A stretch of DNA of 64,000 bases from Aquimarina sediminis. GTDB taxonomy: Bacteria; Bacteroidota; Bacteroidia; Flavobacteriales; Flavobacteriaceae. A program made the translations under genes and the position numbers. The stretch covers positions 155,167-219,166 of the forward strand of contig NZ_POYJ01000010.1 of the NCBI RefSeq assembly GCF_002895435.1. Direction: 5' to 3'. How positions within the stretch are numbered: the first letter of the stretch is position 1; every line of letters starts with the position of its first letter. The notes below the pieces were generated by a model, which saw nothing but the letters and a program-made list of their open reading frames with translations, was not told the origin of the DNA and ran no database searches. Positions 7,198 through 16,166 of this stretch are shown here, in pieces.

Positions 7198-9513
7198 CTA
7201 ATCTGTTTTTACGTACTCATTAATCAAAGAAAAAACTAATGAAGCGGTCAAAGGTTTTCCATTGGCTTTTTCTCTAATCATATCGAATGTATATCTAAAA
7301 TCACATCCATTTTTATAGGCACTACACCCATAAGCTGTTTTCCCTTTTATAACTGTTCCTTTGTTGCAAACAGGGCAAGGCATAGGATTAGGAACCTGAT
7401 CCTCAGAAAGAACAGTTTTGCCTTTCTTTTCTTCAAGAAGCAATTGAAACTGATCATCAAAACGAATCAACCCTTCTTTATTTCCATCGGCAGTTTTAAA
7501 ACCTTTTAAATTTACCGTACATCCTTTTTGTAATAAACGTATGTACTGTTTTTCAGATATTTTTTTTCCTTCAAAAGAAAAAGGAAGTACAAAATCACAT
7601 CCATCTTTGTAGCTACTGCATCCATATGCCGATTTTCCTTGCAAGAGTGTTCCTTTTTTACATTTAGGGCAGGATTGACCATGAACTGTGGTCGTTTTCT
7701 TCTTTACTTTTTTAGCAACTGGTTCTTTAGTGGCTGTTGTATGAGAAATATTAGCTCTTATTTTTTCGGTTCGCACTTCATAGACCAGATGATCTACCAT
7801 TTTTTTCATGTTTTTGATAAAAGCACCGGCATGAAAATTTCCTTTTTCAATTTCTTTCAGTTGCTTTTCCCATAGTCCAGTGAGTTCTGCAGAGGTAAGT
7901 AGTTTATTTTGGATGGTGTCAATAAGTTGTACTCCTGTTGGCGTAGGTAGAATCTGCTTTTTATTTCGTTCTATATACTTCCGTTTAAAAAGCGTTTCTA
8001 TAATATTAGCTCGTGTAGAGGGTCTACCAATACCATTTTCTTTCATTAATTCCCGCATTTCATCATCATCTACTTGTTTTCCTGCGGTTTCCATAGCACG
8101 TAATAAAGTAGCTTCTGTATATTGATTAGGCGGCTTGGTTTCTTTCTCTAAGAAAGAAGGTTCATGTGGTCCTTTTTCTCCTTTTTCAAAAGATGGTAAA
8201 ATGCCCTTTTCTCTTTTCTCTTTTGCATTTGGGGTTTCAAAAACTACCCTCCATCCTTTTTCTAAGATTTCTTTCCCCGTAGTTTTAAACGTTACGGTAT
8301 CTGCTTTACCAATAACAGTCGTATTGGCAACAGCACAATCATCATAAAACGATGCAATAAATCGTTTGGTAATAATATCATATACCTGTTGTTGATTGTA
8401 TTGTAAGTTGATCTGAACACCTGTTGGAATGATAGCATGGTGATCTGTTACTTTTTTATCATTAAAGACTTTTGATGATTTTTTGATCTTCTCTCCCAGT
8501 ATTGGTTCTGTCAGATTTTGGTAATTGGTTAATTTCTTTAGTATCCCAGGGACTTTGGGATAGATATCATTTGGTAAAAAGGTAGTATCTACTCTGGGGT
8601 AGGTAATTACTTTTTGTTCATATAGTTTTTGAGCTATTTTTAAAGTTTCATCGGCAGAGAATCCAAACTTGGTATTACAATATACCTGTAATCCTGTAAG
8701 GTCAAAAAGCTTGGGAGCATATTCTTTACCTTTTTTCTTAGTAATAGATTCAATCTCAAAATCACTTTCTTTAACCACCTTGGCAAAAGCCTCTCCTTCT
8801 TCTTTTTTTAAAAATCTCCCCTCTTCACAATTAAATAGTGTCTCTCTATATACCGTTTGTAACTCCCAATAAGGTTGCGGCTTAAAGTTTTTAATCTCCT
8901 TAAATCGATTGACCAACATTGCCAGAGTAGGTGTCTGTACTCTCCCAATAGACAATACCTGTTTATATCCTCCATGTTTAACAGTGTATAACCTTGTGGC
9001 ATTCATCCCTAACAACCAATCACCGATTGCTCTCGAAAACCCTGCATAATATAGATTATCATACTGCTCAGCGGGTTGTAGTTTTTCAAAACCTTCTTTG
9101 ATTGCTTCTGTAGTCAATGACGAAATCCATAGGCGTTGTACTTCTCCCTGATAGTCCGCCTGATCAATAACCCATCGTTGTATCAGCTCTCCTTCTTGAC
9201 CGGCATCCCCACAATTAATAACAACTGTTGCCTTATCAAATAGTTTTTTTACAATATCAAACTGCTTTTTGATACCCGAATCATCGACAACCTTGGTTTT
9301 GAACTTATCGGGTAACATAGGGAGATTATTAAGATCCCAGCTTTTCCAATGGGGTTTGTAATCATTAGGTTCAAATAGCGTACAGAGGTGTCCAAAAGTA
9401 TATGTCACGGCATACCCATTACCTTCATAATACCCATCACATCGGGTATTGGCTCCTAATACAGAAGCAATTTCTCGGGCAACACTTGGCTTTTCGGCAA
9501 TACATACTTTCAT
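7198..9513 (-). CDS. topB: DNA topoisomerase III
   Basis: 771 residues from the ATG at 9513; a TTG four codons further upstream is less likely because family members start at MKVCIAEKPS. Type IA topoisomerase that relaxes and decatenates DNA by single-strand passage. Visible parts: TOPRIM domain (KVCIAEKPSVAREIA and NCGDAGQEGELI acidic residues), the central IGRVQTPTLAMLV segment, the catalytic tyrosine in KVITYPRVDTTFLP (about residue 310), GIGRPSTRANIIETL, and two C-terminal zinc-ribbon-like repeats (CPKCKKGTLLQGK...C and CPVCNKGTVIKGK...C). Length is normal. It stands alone, with its 3' end facing the sigma operon. Confidence 0.95.
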   Translation of the reverse strand: MKVCIAEKPSVAREIASVLGANTRCDGYYEGNGYAVTYTFGHLCTLFEPNDYKPHWKSWDLNNLPMLPDKFKTKVVDDSGIKKQFDIVKKLFDKATVVINCGDAGQEGELIQRWVIDQADYQGEVQRLWISSLTTEAIKEGFEKLQPAEQYDNLYYAGFSRAIGDWLLGMNATRLYTVKHGGYKQVLSIGRVQTPTLAMLVNRFKEIKNFKPQPYWELQTVYRETLFNCEEGRFLKKEEGEAFAKVVKESDFEIESITKKKGKEYAPKLFDLTGLQVYCNTKFGFSADETLKIAQKLYEQKVITYPRVDTTFLPNDIYPKVPGILKKLTNYQNLTEPILGEKIKKSSKVFNDKKVTDHHAIIPTGVQINLQYNQQQVYDIITKRFIASFYDDCAVANTTVIGKADTVTFKTTGKEILEKGWRVVFETPNAKEKREKGILPSFEKGEKGPHEPSFLEKETKPPNQYTEATLLRAMETAGKQVDDDEMRELMKENGIGRPSTRANIIETLFKRKYIERNKKQILPTPTGVQLIDTIQNKLLTSAELTGLWEKQLKEIEKGNFHAGAFIKNMKKMVDHLVYEVRTEKIRANISHTTATKEPVAKKVKKKTTTVHGQSCPKCKKGTLLQGKSAYGCSSYKDGCDFVLPFSFEGKKISEKQYIRLLQKGCTVNLKGFKTADGNKEGLIRFDDQFQLLLEEKKGKTVLSEDQVPNPMPCPVCNKGTVIKGKTAYGCSAYKNGCDFRYTFDMIREKANGKPLTASLVFSLINEYVKTD

Positions 9514-9653
9514 AGCTAAATGCAAAAATAGTTAAAATATAACAAGACCGTAATTCTAATAAAAACAACTTAAATTTATATCCCAGAAACGCATGTTTAT
9601 AAAGAAAGGGTATATGGTAAGTAACATCTTTACTTCTACTAATTGATTAAAAC

Positions 9654-10694
9654 ATGATAAGGTTAACTTTTATGAATGTAACCAGAAATAAAAAAATGAT
9701 TGAAGAAGAAATAATTGCTGATATCAAAAAATTAACTACTTCATTATTAGAGAATTCATCTGATCAAACCGAGGTTGAAAAAATTATAAATCAAATCCAT
9801 GTTCATTTTCAGGAGATCACAAAAATTACCGGATATGACGTTAACATTGAGTATCTGGCTGCTGTCCCTACTGCAAAAGGAAAAGCACTGGGGTTAAACC
9901 ATGCAGCACAATGCCTGTTAGACTATAAAAGAACTGTACAATTTTTAAAAGCAATTCTTCAAGCTATCAAAGAAAAGCAAAATGCACATCCCAATGAATT
10001 GATTAATATCTTTTACGCAGGATGCGGTCCATATGCTCCCTTTATAACTTTGGTTGCTTATTTTTTTGACCCAAAAGAAGTACGATTTTCAGTACTAGAG
10101 GTTAATAAAAATTCTCTTGAATCTGCCAAAAAACTAATTCGTGCACTTAGATTAACTGATTATGTCGATAATTTTTACTTAGCCGATGCCGTAACATTTG
10201 AAGTTCCCGAACCAGATACTTTTGACATCCTGATTAGTGAAACCTTGGATGCAGTACTGTATCGAGAATGCTATGTTCCTATTCTATTTAATTTGCTTCC
10301 TCAGCTTAATAACAACATTACACTCATTCCTGAAAATGTGCTTATCAATCTAAAGCTATTACCTAAAACCAGTACTAATCAGGATTATTTTGAAGGCGAT
10401 GCTGGTACTATTCTAAATGTACGCAAAGAAGTGTCCTCATACACAGGAGATCCTGACGAACTATCACAGTTGCCAGAAAAGGTAGTAGATCTAAAATCAA
10501 TGAATATTGATCATTACAAAAGTATCTTAATAGAAACACAAGTACATATTTATAACGATATTTGGCTATATAGAAATGAGTCCTCTTTAACGCTACCTAT
10601 TGAAGTAGCTTTAGAGCAACCTTTTCTAAATAGTTCTGTTGTTTTTACCTACCATTTAGAACCCGAAATAGAACTTAAATGTAGGTTTCAATAG
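9654..10694 (+). CDS. class I SAM-dependent methyltransferase-like protein
   Basis: 346 residues from the ATG at 9654; MNVTRN (9672) or MIEEE (9696) are also possible starts. The central part has a Rossmann SAM-binding core: IFYAGCGPYAPFITLVAYFF (motif I, GxGxx-like), an acidic end of the next strand in FSVLEVNKNSLESAKKL, then FYLADAVTFEVPEPDTFDILISETLDA, whose ISETLD resembles the double-E loop of protein arginine methyltransferases. The N-terminal 120 residues are helical and unassigned. The substrate is unknown; it may act in a peptide or secondary-metabolite pathway, but nothing nearby shows this. It reads in the same direction as the PLP enzyme 70 bp downstream. Confidence 0.7.
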   Translation: MIRLTFMNVTRNKKMIEEEIIADIKKLTTSLLENSSDQTEVEKIINQIHVHFQEITKITGYDVNIEYLAAVPTAKGKALGLNHAAQCLLDYKRTVQFLKAILQAIKEKQNAHPNELINIFYAGCGPYAPFITLVAYFFDPKEVRFSVLEVNKNSLESAKKLIRALRLTDYVDNFYLADAVTFEVPEPDTFDILISETLDAVLYRECYVPILFNLLPQLNNNITLIPENVLINLKLLPKTSTNQDYFEGDAGTILNVRKEVSSYTGDPDELSQLPEKVVDLKSMNIDHYKSILIETQVHIYNDIWLYRNESSLTLPIEVALEQPFLNSSVVFTYHLEPEIELKCRFQ

Positions 10695-10764
10695 TCAATA
10701 AATTCATTCACCTATAGGTAACAGATAATACTATTAGTTTTAAACATTCGACATAAAAATAAAA

Positions 10765-11742
10765 ATGATTGATAATAAATATGAGTTAGGTTTTTTTCCC
10801 ACTCCCCTACAAGAATTAAAAAAGTTGTCAAAGACATATTCTGATTATAATCTTTTTATCAAAAGGGATGATAATACAGGACTAGCTTCTGGCGGAAATA
10901 AAACCCGTAAATTAGAATATCTAATTAAACAAGCTATTGATGCGGGCTGCGATACCATCATTACTGCCGGAGCACAACAATCAAATCACTGTAGACAAAC
11001 TGCTGCTGCTTGTGCAATTGCTGGATTAGAGTGCCATTTGTTATTAGGAGGAAAAGAACCAAAAACATATGATGGTAACCTGCTTCTTTCATCTACTCTC
11101 GGAGCTACAATTCATTTTACGGGAGATAATAGAAAGGGTGAAGACATACAGAATGTCAAAAAAACACTAGAAAATCAAAATAAAACTTGCTATGTAATCC
11201 CATATGGGGGATCTAATCTAATAGGTGCTTTAGGTTTTGTAAATGCGGTTAAAGAGTTAAAAGAACAACTAATAGCACAACAATTAGAGATAGATTACAT
11301 TTTTTTTGCATCAAGTTCGGGAGGCATGCAGGCAGGACTTACTCTAGGCAAAGAGTTGTATCAATTAAGTGCTACCCTTGTTCCGATTAGTATTGACAAA
11401 GATGAAACAAATGGGCTATCGCTAGAAGAAGTCGTTTTAAACATTGTCACAGAAGGTACAGACGTATTAAACATCAAAAGAGAATTTGAGCTTTCAGATA
11501 TTTCTCTAAATAGAGCCTATGACAAAGATGGCTACGGAGTGGTAACCGAAAATGAAATAAATGCTATTAATTCGCTAGCCAGAAATGAAGGAATATTACT
11601 TGATCCGGTGTATACAGGAAGGGCTTTTTATGGTATGTTGGATTCTTTAGATCGAGAAAAAATACCCTTAGGCTCAAATGTGCTTTTTTGGCATACCGGA
11701 GGGTTACCAGCTATTTTTAAATATGCTGATGAGTTAAGGTAA
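10765..11742 (+). CDS. D-cysteine desulfhydrase / ACC deaminase-family PLP enzyme
   Basis: 325 residues of the tryptophan-synthase-beta fold type. The segment SGGNKTRKLEYL carries the PLP lysine (Lys46), followed by the substrate loop GAQQSNHCRQTAAACA and the phosphate-binding SSSGGMQAGLTLG. This pattern is shared by 1-aminocyclopropane-1-carboxylate deaminase and D-cysteine desulfhydrase. Bacteroidota members are generally annotated as D-cysteine desulfhydrases, which release pyruvate, sulfide and ammonia. Substrate choice cannot be settled from motifs alone. Normal length, cytoplasmic. Confidence 0.85.
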   Translation: MIDNKYELGFFPTPLQELKKLSKTYSDYNLFIKRDDNTGLASGGNKTRKLEYLIKQAIDAGCDTIITAGAQQSNHCRQTAAACAIAGLECHLLLGGKEPKTYDGNLLLSSTLGATIHFTGDNRKGEDIQNVKKTLENQNKTCYVIPYGGSNLIGALGFVNAVKELKEQLIAQQLEIDYIFFASSSGGMQAGLTLGKELYQLSATLVPISIDKDETNGLSLEEVVLNIVTEGTDVLNIKREFELSDISLNRAYDKDGYGVVTENEINAINSLARNEGILLDPVYTGRAFYGMLDSLDREKIPLGSNVLFWHTGGLPAIFKYADELR

Positions 11743-11820
11743 GCTATATAGTTTAAAATAACTTTTGGTAACATTTTGTTTGGGTAAGACATATATTAAT
11801 ACCATTGATGTTTAAAAACT

Positions 11821-12261
11821 ATGAGTAAGATTTTTTGTAAACCGTATTTGCTTTTTTGGATTTCAATACCAATCATACTATTGGTCATTTTTTTCTCCGG
11901 CGATAGTACATTAGATATTAATATTCATGATACGTATTTTGTAATCGAACATGCTTACATTTCATATCTGGTATCTATCACTCTTGGTTTAATTGGACTT
12001 GGATACTGGATTATGATAAAATTAAACCGTAAACTTTCAAAAACATTAATTGCAATTCATGAATTATTAACTCTAGGAGGTTTTTTGGCCATTTGGATTT
12101 CAAATATGATCTTTAAAAGAGTTCCTTTATTTGATTCGATTGGAACTGAAAATTTGGTTTTAACAATTTTCGCCTTACTAATTATAATAGGACAGGTTTT
12201 CTATCTTTTAAATCTAATTATGGGGTTATTCAAAAAGGAAAAAAGAAGTAACTGTTTATAA
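11821..12261 (+). CDS. four-helix membrane protein with a COX1-like HDTYFV motif
   Basis: 146 residues with four hydrophobic segments. Between the first and second, LDINIHDTYFVIEHAYISYL closely resembles the helix VI-VII region of heme-copper oxidase subunit I, where HDTYxVVAHFHYV supplies heme ligands. The first ligand-type histidine (His44) is kept, while the second position is tyrosine. The rest of subunit I (about 500 residues in true oxidases) is absent, so this is not an oxidase subunit of known type. It lies directly upstream of the copper-uptake locus. A role in heme or copper handling is conceivable but unproven. Confidence 0.6.
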   Translation: MSKIFCKPYLLFWISIPIILLVIFFSGDSTLDINIHDTYFVIEHAYISYLVSITLGLIGLGYWIMIKLNRKLSKTLIAIHELLTLGGFLAIWISNMIFKRVPLFDSIGTENLVLTIFALLIIIGQVFYLLNLIMGLFKKEKRSNCL

Positions 12262-12337
12262 CATTTACCTCATATATCTAAATGTTTTTCTAACAGTCTT
12301 TTTTATCATTAAAAAACTTCCAAACATCCTTAGTTTA

Positions 12338-12381
12338 ATGACAATTATCATAAAAAAAACTATGCCTATCCAGTACTTTTG
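12338..12381 (+). promoter_or_regulatory. CRP/FNR-type site and -7 box before the copper locus
   Basis: The palindrome-like ATGACAATTATCAT (12338-12351) matches TGAC-N4-ATCA. Its centre is exactly 33 bp upstream of the centre of TACTTTTG (12374-12381), a full match to the Bacteroidota -7 box TAnnTTTG. The same geometry occurs before nadA, the acyl-CoA synthetase gene and norC. Transcription would begin near 12385, only a few bases before the GTG at 12387. Confidence 0.75.
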
Positions 12382-12386
12382 ATACT

Positions 12387-12782
12387 GTGATTACACCTAT
12401 TATACATAAACTAATTGCTACGATATTAGCTACCATTGTATTAACCTACAATATGAATACAGCTATTATCATTGTTGATTTTATGATCAATCAAGATACT
12501 ATAGCAAAAACCTTATGTGTACAAAAGGAAGCCCCAAAAGGTTGTAACGGCAAATGCCAACTGAGAAAAAGTCTGAGAAAAAATCAGCCCGAAAAAAACA
12601 ACAAAGCACCATTGCAATATCAGAAAAGAATGGCGTCAGAATATTGCTATCTACAACCCAATCTAAGTGTTTATTTAACAACAGAGCCTATACAAATCTC
12701 TTTAAACATTATAGATAACGCATCTTATTCAACCATTACAAAATACTACGATATCGATATCCCTCCTCCTATTGTTGGGTAA
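12387..12782 (+). CDS. small membrane/exported protein with CxxxxxxxxCxxxC motif, copper locus
   Basis: 131 residues if the GTG at 12387 is used; the first ATG is at 12453 and would cut the N-terminal helix in half. The predicted promoter would start transcription about 2 bases before the GTG, so a leaderless mRNA or the ATG start must be considered. After a hydrophobic helix (residues about 8-33) comes DFMINQDTIAKTLCVQKE and GCNGKCQLRKSL, with Cys44, Cys53 and Cys57. This pattern is known to me from uncharacterised Bacteroidota proteins encoded beside TonB receptors. Here the downstream receptor is copper-type, so metal binding by the cysteines is a reasonable inference. Confidence 0.65.
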   Translation: MITPIIHKLIATILATIVLTYNMNTAIIIVDFMINQDTIAKTLCVQKEAPKGCNGKCQLRKSLRKNQPEKNNKAPLQYQKRMASEYCYLQPNLSVYLTTEPIQISLNIIDNASYSTITKYYDIDIPPPIVG

Positions 12783-13182
12783 TACGAATTAGATATTAGC
12801 ACACCTCTTATCCTGTTTTTAGTTGAGCAGGAAAGAGTAACTATTGACTATATCCAAATTCTTTTTAGACATAAAACCAATAATAGTAAGGTAAGAATTT
12901 TTGATGTTAGCCCCGTCTGGTCGAAGATCAAGAGAGTCAATCAGATCTCGGTTTTCAATAACACTTCGACAAATGTTCCCTGAACTTTTGTTGAAGTGTT
13001 CCATGTGACTCAGAAATAATTCTTTTATCCTAACCATATTAAATAATCAAACTTTTTTCTGGTAATACCAGAAAAACAACACCTATACACATGAAACGAG
13101 CCATAACGAGATTTTTTTTACAGACAAATGAATACTTATTTGGTGAGTTCCATGTGACATCTAAAACAATAATTATAAACAC
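12783..13182. other. 400-bp structured intergenic region in the copper locus
   Basis: Contains several repeats that no gene explains. A 14-bp hairpin with one mismatch is at 12960-12973/12987-13000 (arm AACACTTCGACAAA). A perfect 10-bp palindrome arm TTTTTCTGGT (13055-13064) pairs with ACCAGAAAAA (13068-13077) around a 3-nt loop. A 12-bp direct repeat GTTCCATGTGAC occurs at 12998-13009 and 13147-13158. A minus-strand frame (13037-12819, 72 codons, starting MVRIKELFLSHMEHF) overlaps the first hairpin; it matches nothing I know and may be spurious. Possible roles are a terminator/attenuator between the first and second genes of the locus, or regulator binding sites before the lipoprotein gene. 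Confidence 0.45.
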
Positions 13183-14028
13183 ATGAAACTAAAATATATA
13201 GTACCCGTTTTATTACTCGCTTTATTTACCTCTTGCTCTTCAGACGATGACAATGATATTCCTCCTGTAAACGAAGTAGAAGACCTTATCAAAGTAAAAG
13301 ACATAACCAATGATACCCATACTATAGAATTATATACTAAAAGTGGAAAATTTTATACCGGACACAACGATATAAGTATCAGAATCATGGATAATTCTGA
13401 TAAAAAGTATGTAGAATCAGCGACTATTAGCTGGAATCCTATGATGCAAATGGAAACCATGAGTCACTCCTGTCCAAAATCAGAAGTATCAAAGGTTACC
13501 GGCAAAAATACCGTCTACAATGGTACCATTGTTTACCAAATGACAGGAATGAACGGTTCGGGTTGGTCACTAAAACTAACATACACCATAGACAATCAAG
13601 AATATGAAGCCGAAGATACTATCACCGTATTACAAAGTGACAAACAAAATGTTACCACAGTAACAGGAAGTGATGACACAAGGTATATCCTGGCATTAAT
13701 AGAACCGTCGACACCAAAAATTGCTGTCAATGATATTACAGTTGGGCTATATAAAATGGAAAATATGATGATGTTTCCCGTTGTAGAAAATTACACTATA
13801 GCACTGGATCCTCGTATGCCATCAATGGACAATCATAGTTCTCCTAATAATCAAGACTTAGCATATGATAGTACTCAACAGATGTATAACGGTAAGTTGT
13901 CACTAACGATGTCTGGATATTGGGTATTAAACCTCAAACTTATTGATGATAAAGATACAGTACTAAAAGGAGAAGACATTACAGACAGCCACACTCAAAG
14001 TAGCTTATATCTGGAAATAGAATTCTAA
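13183..14028 (+). CDS. Met/His-rich lipoprotein, probable copper-binding partner of the receptor
   Basis: 281 residues. Lipobox FTSC places the lipidated cysteine at residue 18, followed by SSDDDND, typical of a surface or outer-membrane lipoprotein in Bacteroidota. Two similar halves are visible. The first has SWNPMMQMETMSHSCPKS (Met87, 88, 90, 93, His95, Cys97) and the second has DPRMPSMDNHSSPNNQD at the equivalent place. Each half is an all-beta domain similar in layout to YtkA/FixH-type domains. Clustered Met and His are characteristic of copper-binding periplasmic proteins. It is 74 bp upstream of the OprC/NosA-like receptor, so it may pass copper to it or capture it at the surface. Function inferred. 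Confidence 0.7.
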   Translation: MKLKYIVPVLLLALFTSCSSDDDNDIPPVNEVEDLIKVKDITNDTHTIELYTKSGKFYTGHNDISIRIMDNSDKKYVESATISWNPMMQMETMSHSCPKSEVSKVTGKNTVYNGTIVYQMTGMNGSGWSLKLTYTIDNQEYEAEDTITVLQSDKQNVTTVTGSDDTRYILALIEPSTPKIAVNDITVGLYKMENMMMFPVVENYTIALDPRMPSMDNHSSPNNQDLAYDSTQQMYNGKLSLTMSGYWVLNLKLIDDKDTVLKGEDITDSHTQSSLYLEIEF

Positions 14029-14102
14029 CTAATCCATCTTTGAGGTCGAATTATTTGAATCTTAGTCAAAGGTTCGACCTCATCCTCTTATTTACTACAA
14101 TA

Positions 14103-16112
14103 ATGAAAAAGTTAACCCTATTATATCTGAGTTTACTTGTTGGTGTAATTACACATGCTCAAGATCACTCCATTCATCAAAAAGAAACCGATACACTAGT
14201 AACACACCTTGATGAGATCACTGTAGTTGGAAGGCGCAAACTTAGCAACTACCGACAAGAAAAAACACTCTCCAGTATCGATGAGTATTTAGAAAAATCC
14301 AATCGGGTAACTATGATCAAAAGAGGAAACTATGCCTGGGAGCCTACCTTAAACAATATGGCTTCTGATCGCTTATCAGTAACCATTGACGGAATGCAAA
14401 TTTTTGGAGCATGTACAGACAAAATGGATCCCATAACCTCTTATGTAGATGTATCGAATCTAGAAAAAGTAACCATCGCCTCGGGTCAGGAAGGAACAGA
14501 AAACGCCAATGCTATTGGAGGCGGAATAGATTTAAAATTACCAGAGTCAAAATATTACAACACTGGTTTAAAAAGTAGTGTTGATCTGGGATACGAAACT
14601 AATGGAAACTATAAAACCACAGGAGCAGATCTCGTATACTCCGGAAATAGATTATATATCAGTGGCGATGGAATTTACCGAAAATCTGACAACTATGATG
14701 CCGGAGGCAATCAGGAAATTAACTATTCGCAGTTCAAAAAGTATAATATATCCCTTCAGGCTGGATACAAATTATCTGATCATGACAATATCGATGCTAC
14801 CTTTATATATGATAAAGCAACCGATATCGGTTATCCTGCCTTACCTATGGATGTATCCCTTGCCAAAGCTACCATAGGTGCTATTGCCTACACACATCGC
14901 AGTGAATCTACATTCGTAAAAAACTGGGAAACAAAACTCTATTTCAATACCATTACTCATATTATGGATGACTCCAAACGTCCCGATGTACCCATACGAA
15001 TGGATATGCCTGGCTGGAGTGATACATATGGATTGTACTCTAAGATTAAAGCAAAAACCCAAAAACATCAACTTAGCTTTAATCTTAATGCGCATTACAA
15101 TCGCTCCCTGGCCGAAATGACCATGTACCCCAATGATCCCAACGAAAATATCATGTTTATGTATACCTGGCCGGATATCAGAACATACTATACCAGCATA
15201 TATGCCAAAGATCAATTCTATATCAGCACCAAAGAAAAACTAAGTTTTACTGCTCGTCTTGGATATCAAACTAACAAAATCAAAAAAGAAACAGGGCTAG
15301 AAAGCTTGCAGATTTTTTATCCCCAAATTAGTGATTCCAAAAGTAGAATACTAACCAGTTTTTCTGCAAACTATACCCTAAAACATAAAAAAACTGATTT
15401 CTCGGTAGGATTAGGCTATGGAGAAAGAGCTCCCTCGGTAAGCGAAGGCTACGGATTCTTTTTATTCAATAGTTTTGACAACTATGATTATATAGGAAAT
15501 CCCACTCTAAAAAATGAAAAATCTGCAGAAGTAAACTTTAAAACTAATTACAACCATAAAAACTTCAAAATAGGAATAGAAGCTTCTTATTTTCATATTT
15601 ATGACTATATCATTGGTCAAAACGATGATTCTTTATCCCCAATGACCATTGGAGCTAATGGAGTTCGTGTATATAACTCCCTACAATATGCATCTATATT
15701 CAATACTTTTTTAAATGCTTCATATACCTTAAACAAAACCTTATCTCTAAACACCTCTGTTGGATATCACTACGGCAAAGGAAGTGATCACAACAATTTA
15801 CCCTTGATTAGTCCTATCTCTTATCTTGCAGAAGTCAATTATTCATTAAAAAGCTTTAATGCAGCACTGCAGGTAAACGGAAATACAAATCAGGGAAATC
15901 ACAGTGTATTTTATGGAGAAGATCAAACAGCCGCATTTGCCATCCTTAATCTAAATCTGGGAAATACCTTCTTTATCAAAGACAATAAATTAATATTAAA
16001 GTACGGAATCGAAAATATCCTGGACACTCACTATTCTACCTATGCCGATTGGAACAATATCCCAAGGCAAGGAAGAAACTTTTATATCAACACCTCATAT
16101 GTGATACAATAA
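14103..16112 (+). CDS. TonB-dependent copper receptor, OprC/NosA type
   Basis: 669 residues from the ATG at 14103, which begins a clean signal peptide (MKKLTLLYLSLLVGVITHAQ); the TTG at 14040 would place 21 polar residues before it. The plug domain has LSVTIDGMQIFGACTDKMDP with Cys104 and Met108, the CxxxM copper-ligand pattern of Pseudomonas OprC and the NosA receptor needed for copper supply to N2O reductase. The second OprC motif (HxM) is not obvious; AEMTMYPN in the barrel (about residue 340) might substitute. The C-terminus ends in an aromatic beta strand (INTSYVIQ), as in outer-membrane barrels. No carboxypeptidase-like N-terminal domain. It would move copper across the outer membrane with TonB energy. 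Confidence 0.85.
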   Translation: MKKLTLLYLSLLVGVITHAQDHSIHQKETDTLVTHLDEITVVGRRKLSNYRQEKTLSSIDEYLEKSNRVTMIKRGNYAWEPTLNNMASDRLSVTIDGMQIFGACTDKMDPITSYVDVSNLEKVTIASGQEGTENANAIGGGIDLKLPESKYYNTGLKSSVDLGYETNGNYKTTGADLVYSGNRLYISGDGIYRKSDNYDAGGNQEINYSQFKKYNISLQAGYKLSDHDNIDATFIYDKATDIGYPALPMDVSLAKATIGAIAYTHRSESTFVKNWETKLYFNTITHIMDDSKRPDVPIRMDMPGWSDTYGLYSKIKAKTQKHQLSFNLNAHYNRSLAEMTMYPNDPNENIMFMYTWPDIRTYYTSIYAKDQFYISTKEKLSFTARLGYQTNKIKKETGLESLQIFYPQISDSKSRILTSFSANYTLKHKKTDFSVGLGYGERAPSVSEGYGFFLFNSFDNYDYIGNPTLKNEKSAEVNFKTNYNHKNFKIGIEASYFHIYDYIIGQNDDSLSPMTIGANGVRVYNSLQYASIFNTFLNASYTLNKTLSLNTSVGYHYGKGSDHNNLPLISPISYLAEVNYSLKSFNAALQVNGNTNQGNHSVFYGEDQTAAFAILNLNLGNTFFIKDNKLILKYGIENILDTHYSTYADWNNIPRQGRNFYINTSYVIQ

Positions 16113-16166
16113 ATAATAGGAATACTATTTCTAACTTGCATTTATCTCGTAAGGATAGAGCTCAAT

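Noticed and set aside
12819..13037. 72-codon minus-strand gene in the copper locus
   Set aside because: No recognised similarity, and it overlaps a strong hairpin and a direct repeat. Kept only as a note under the intergenic region.
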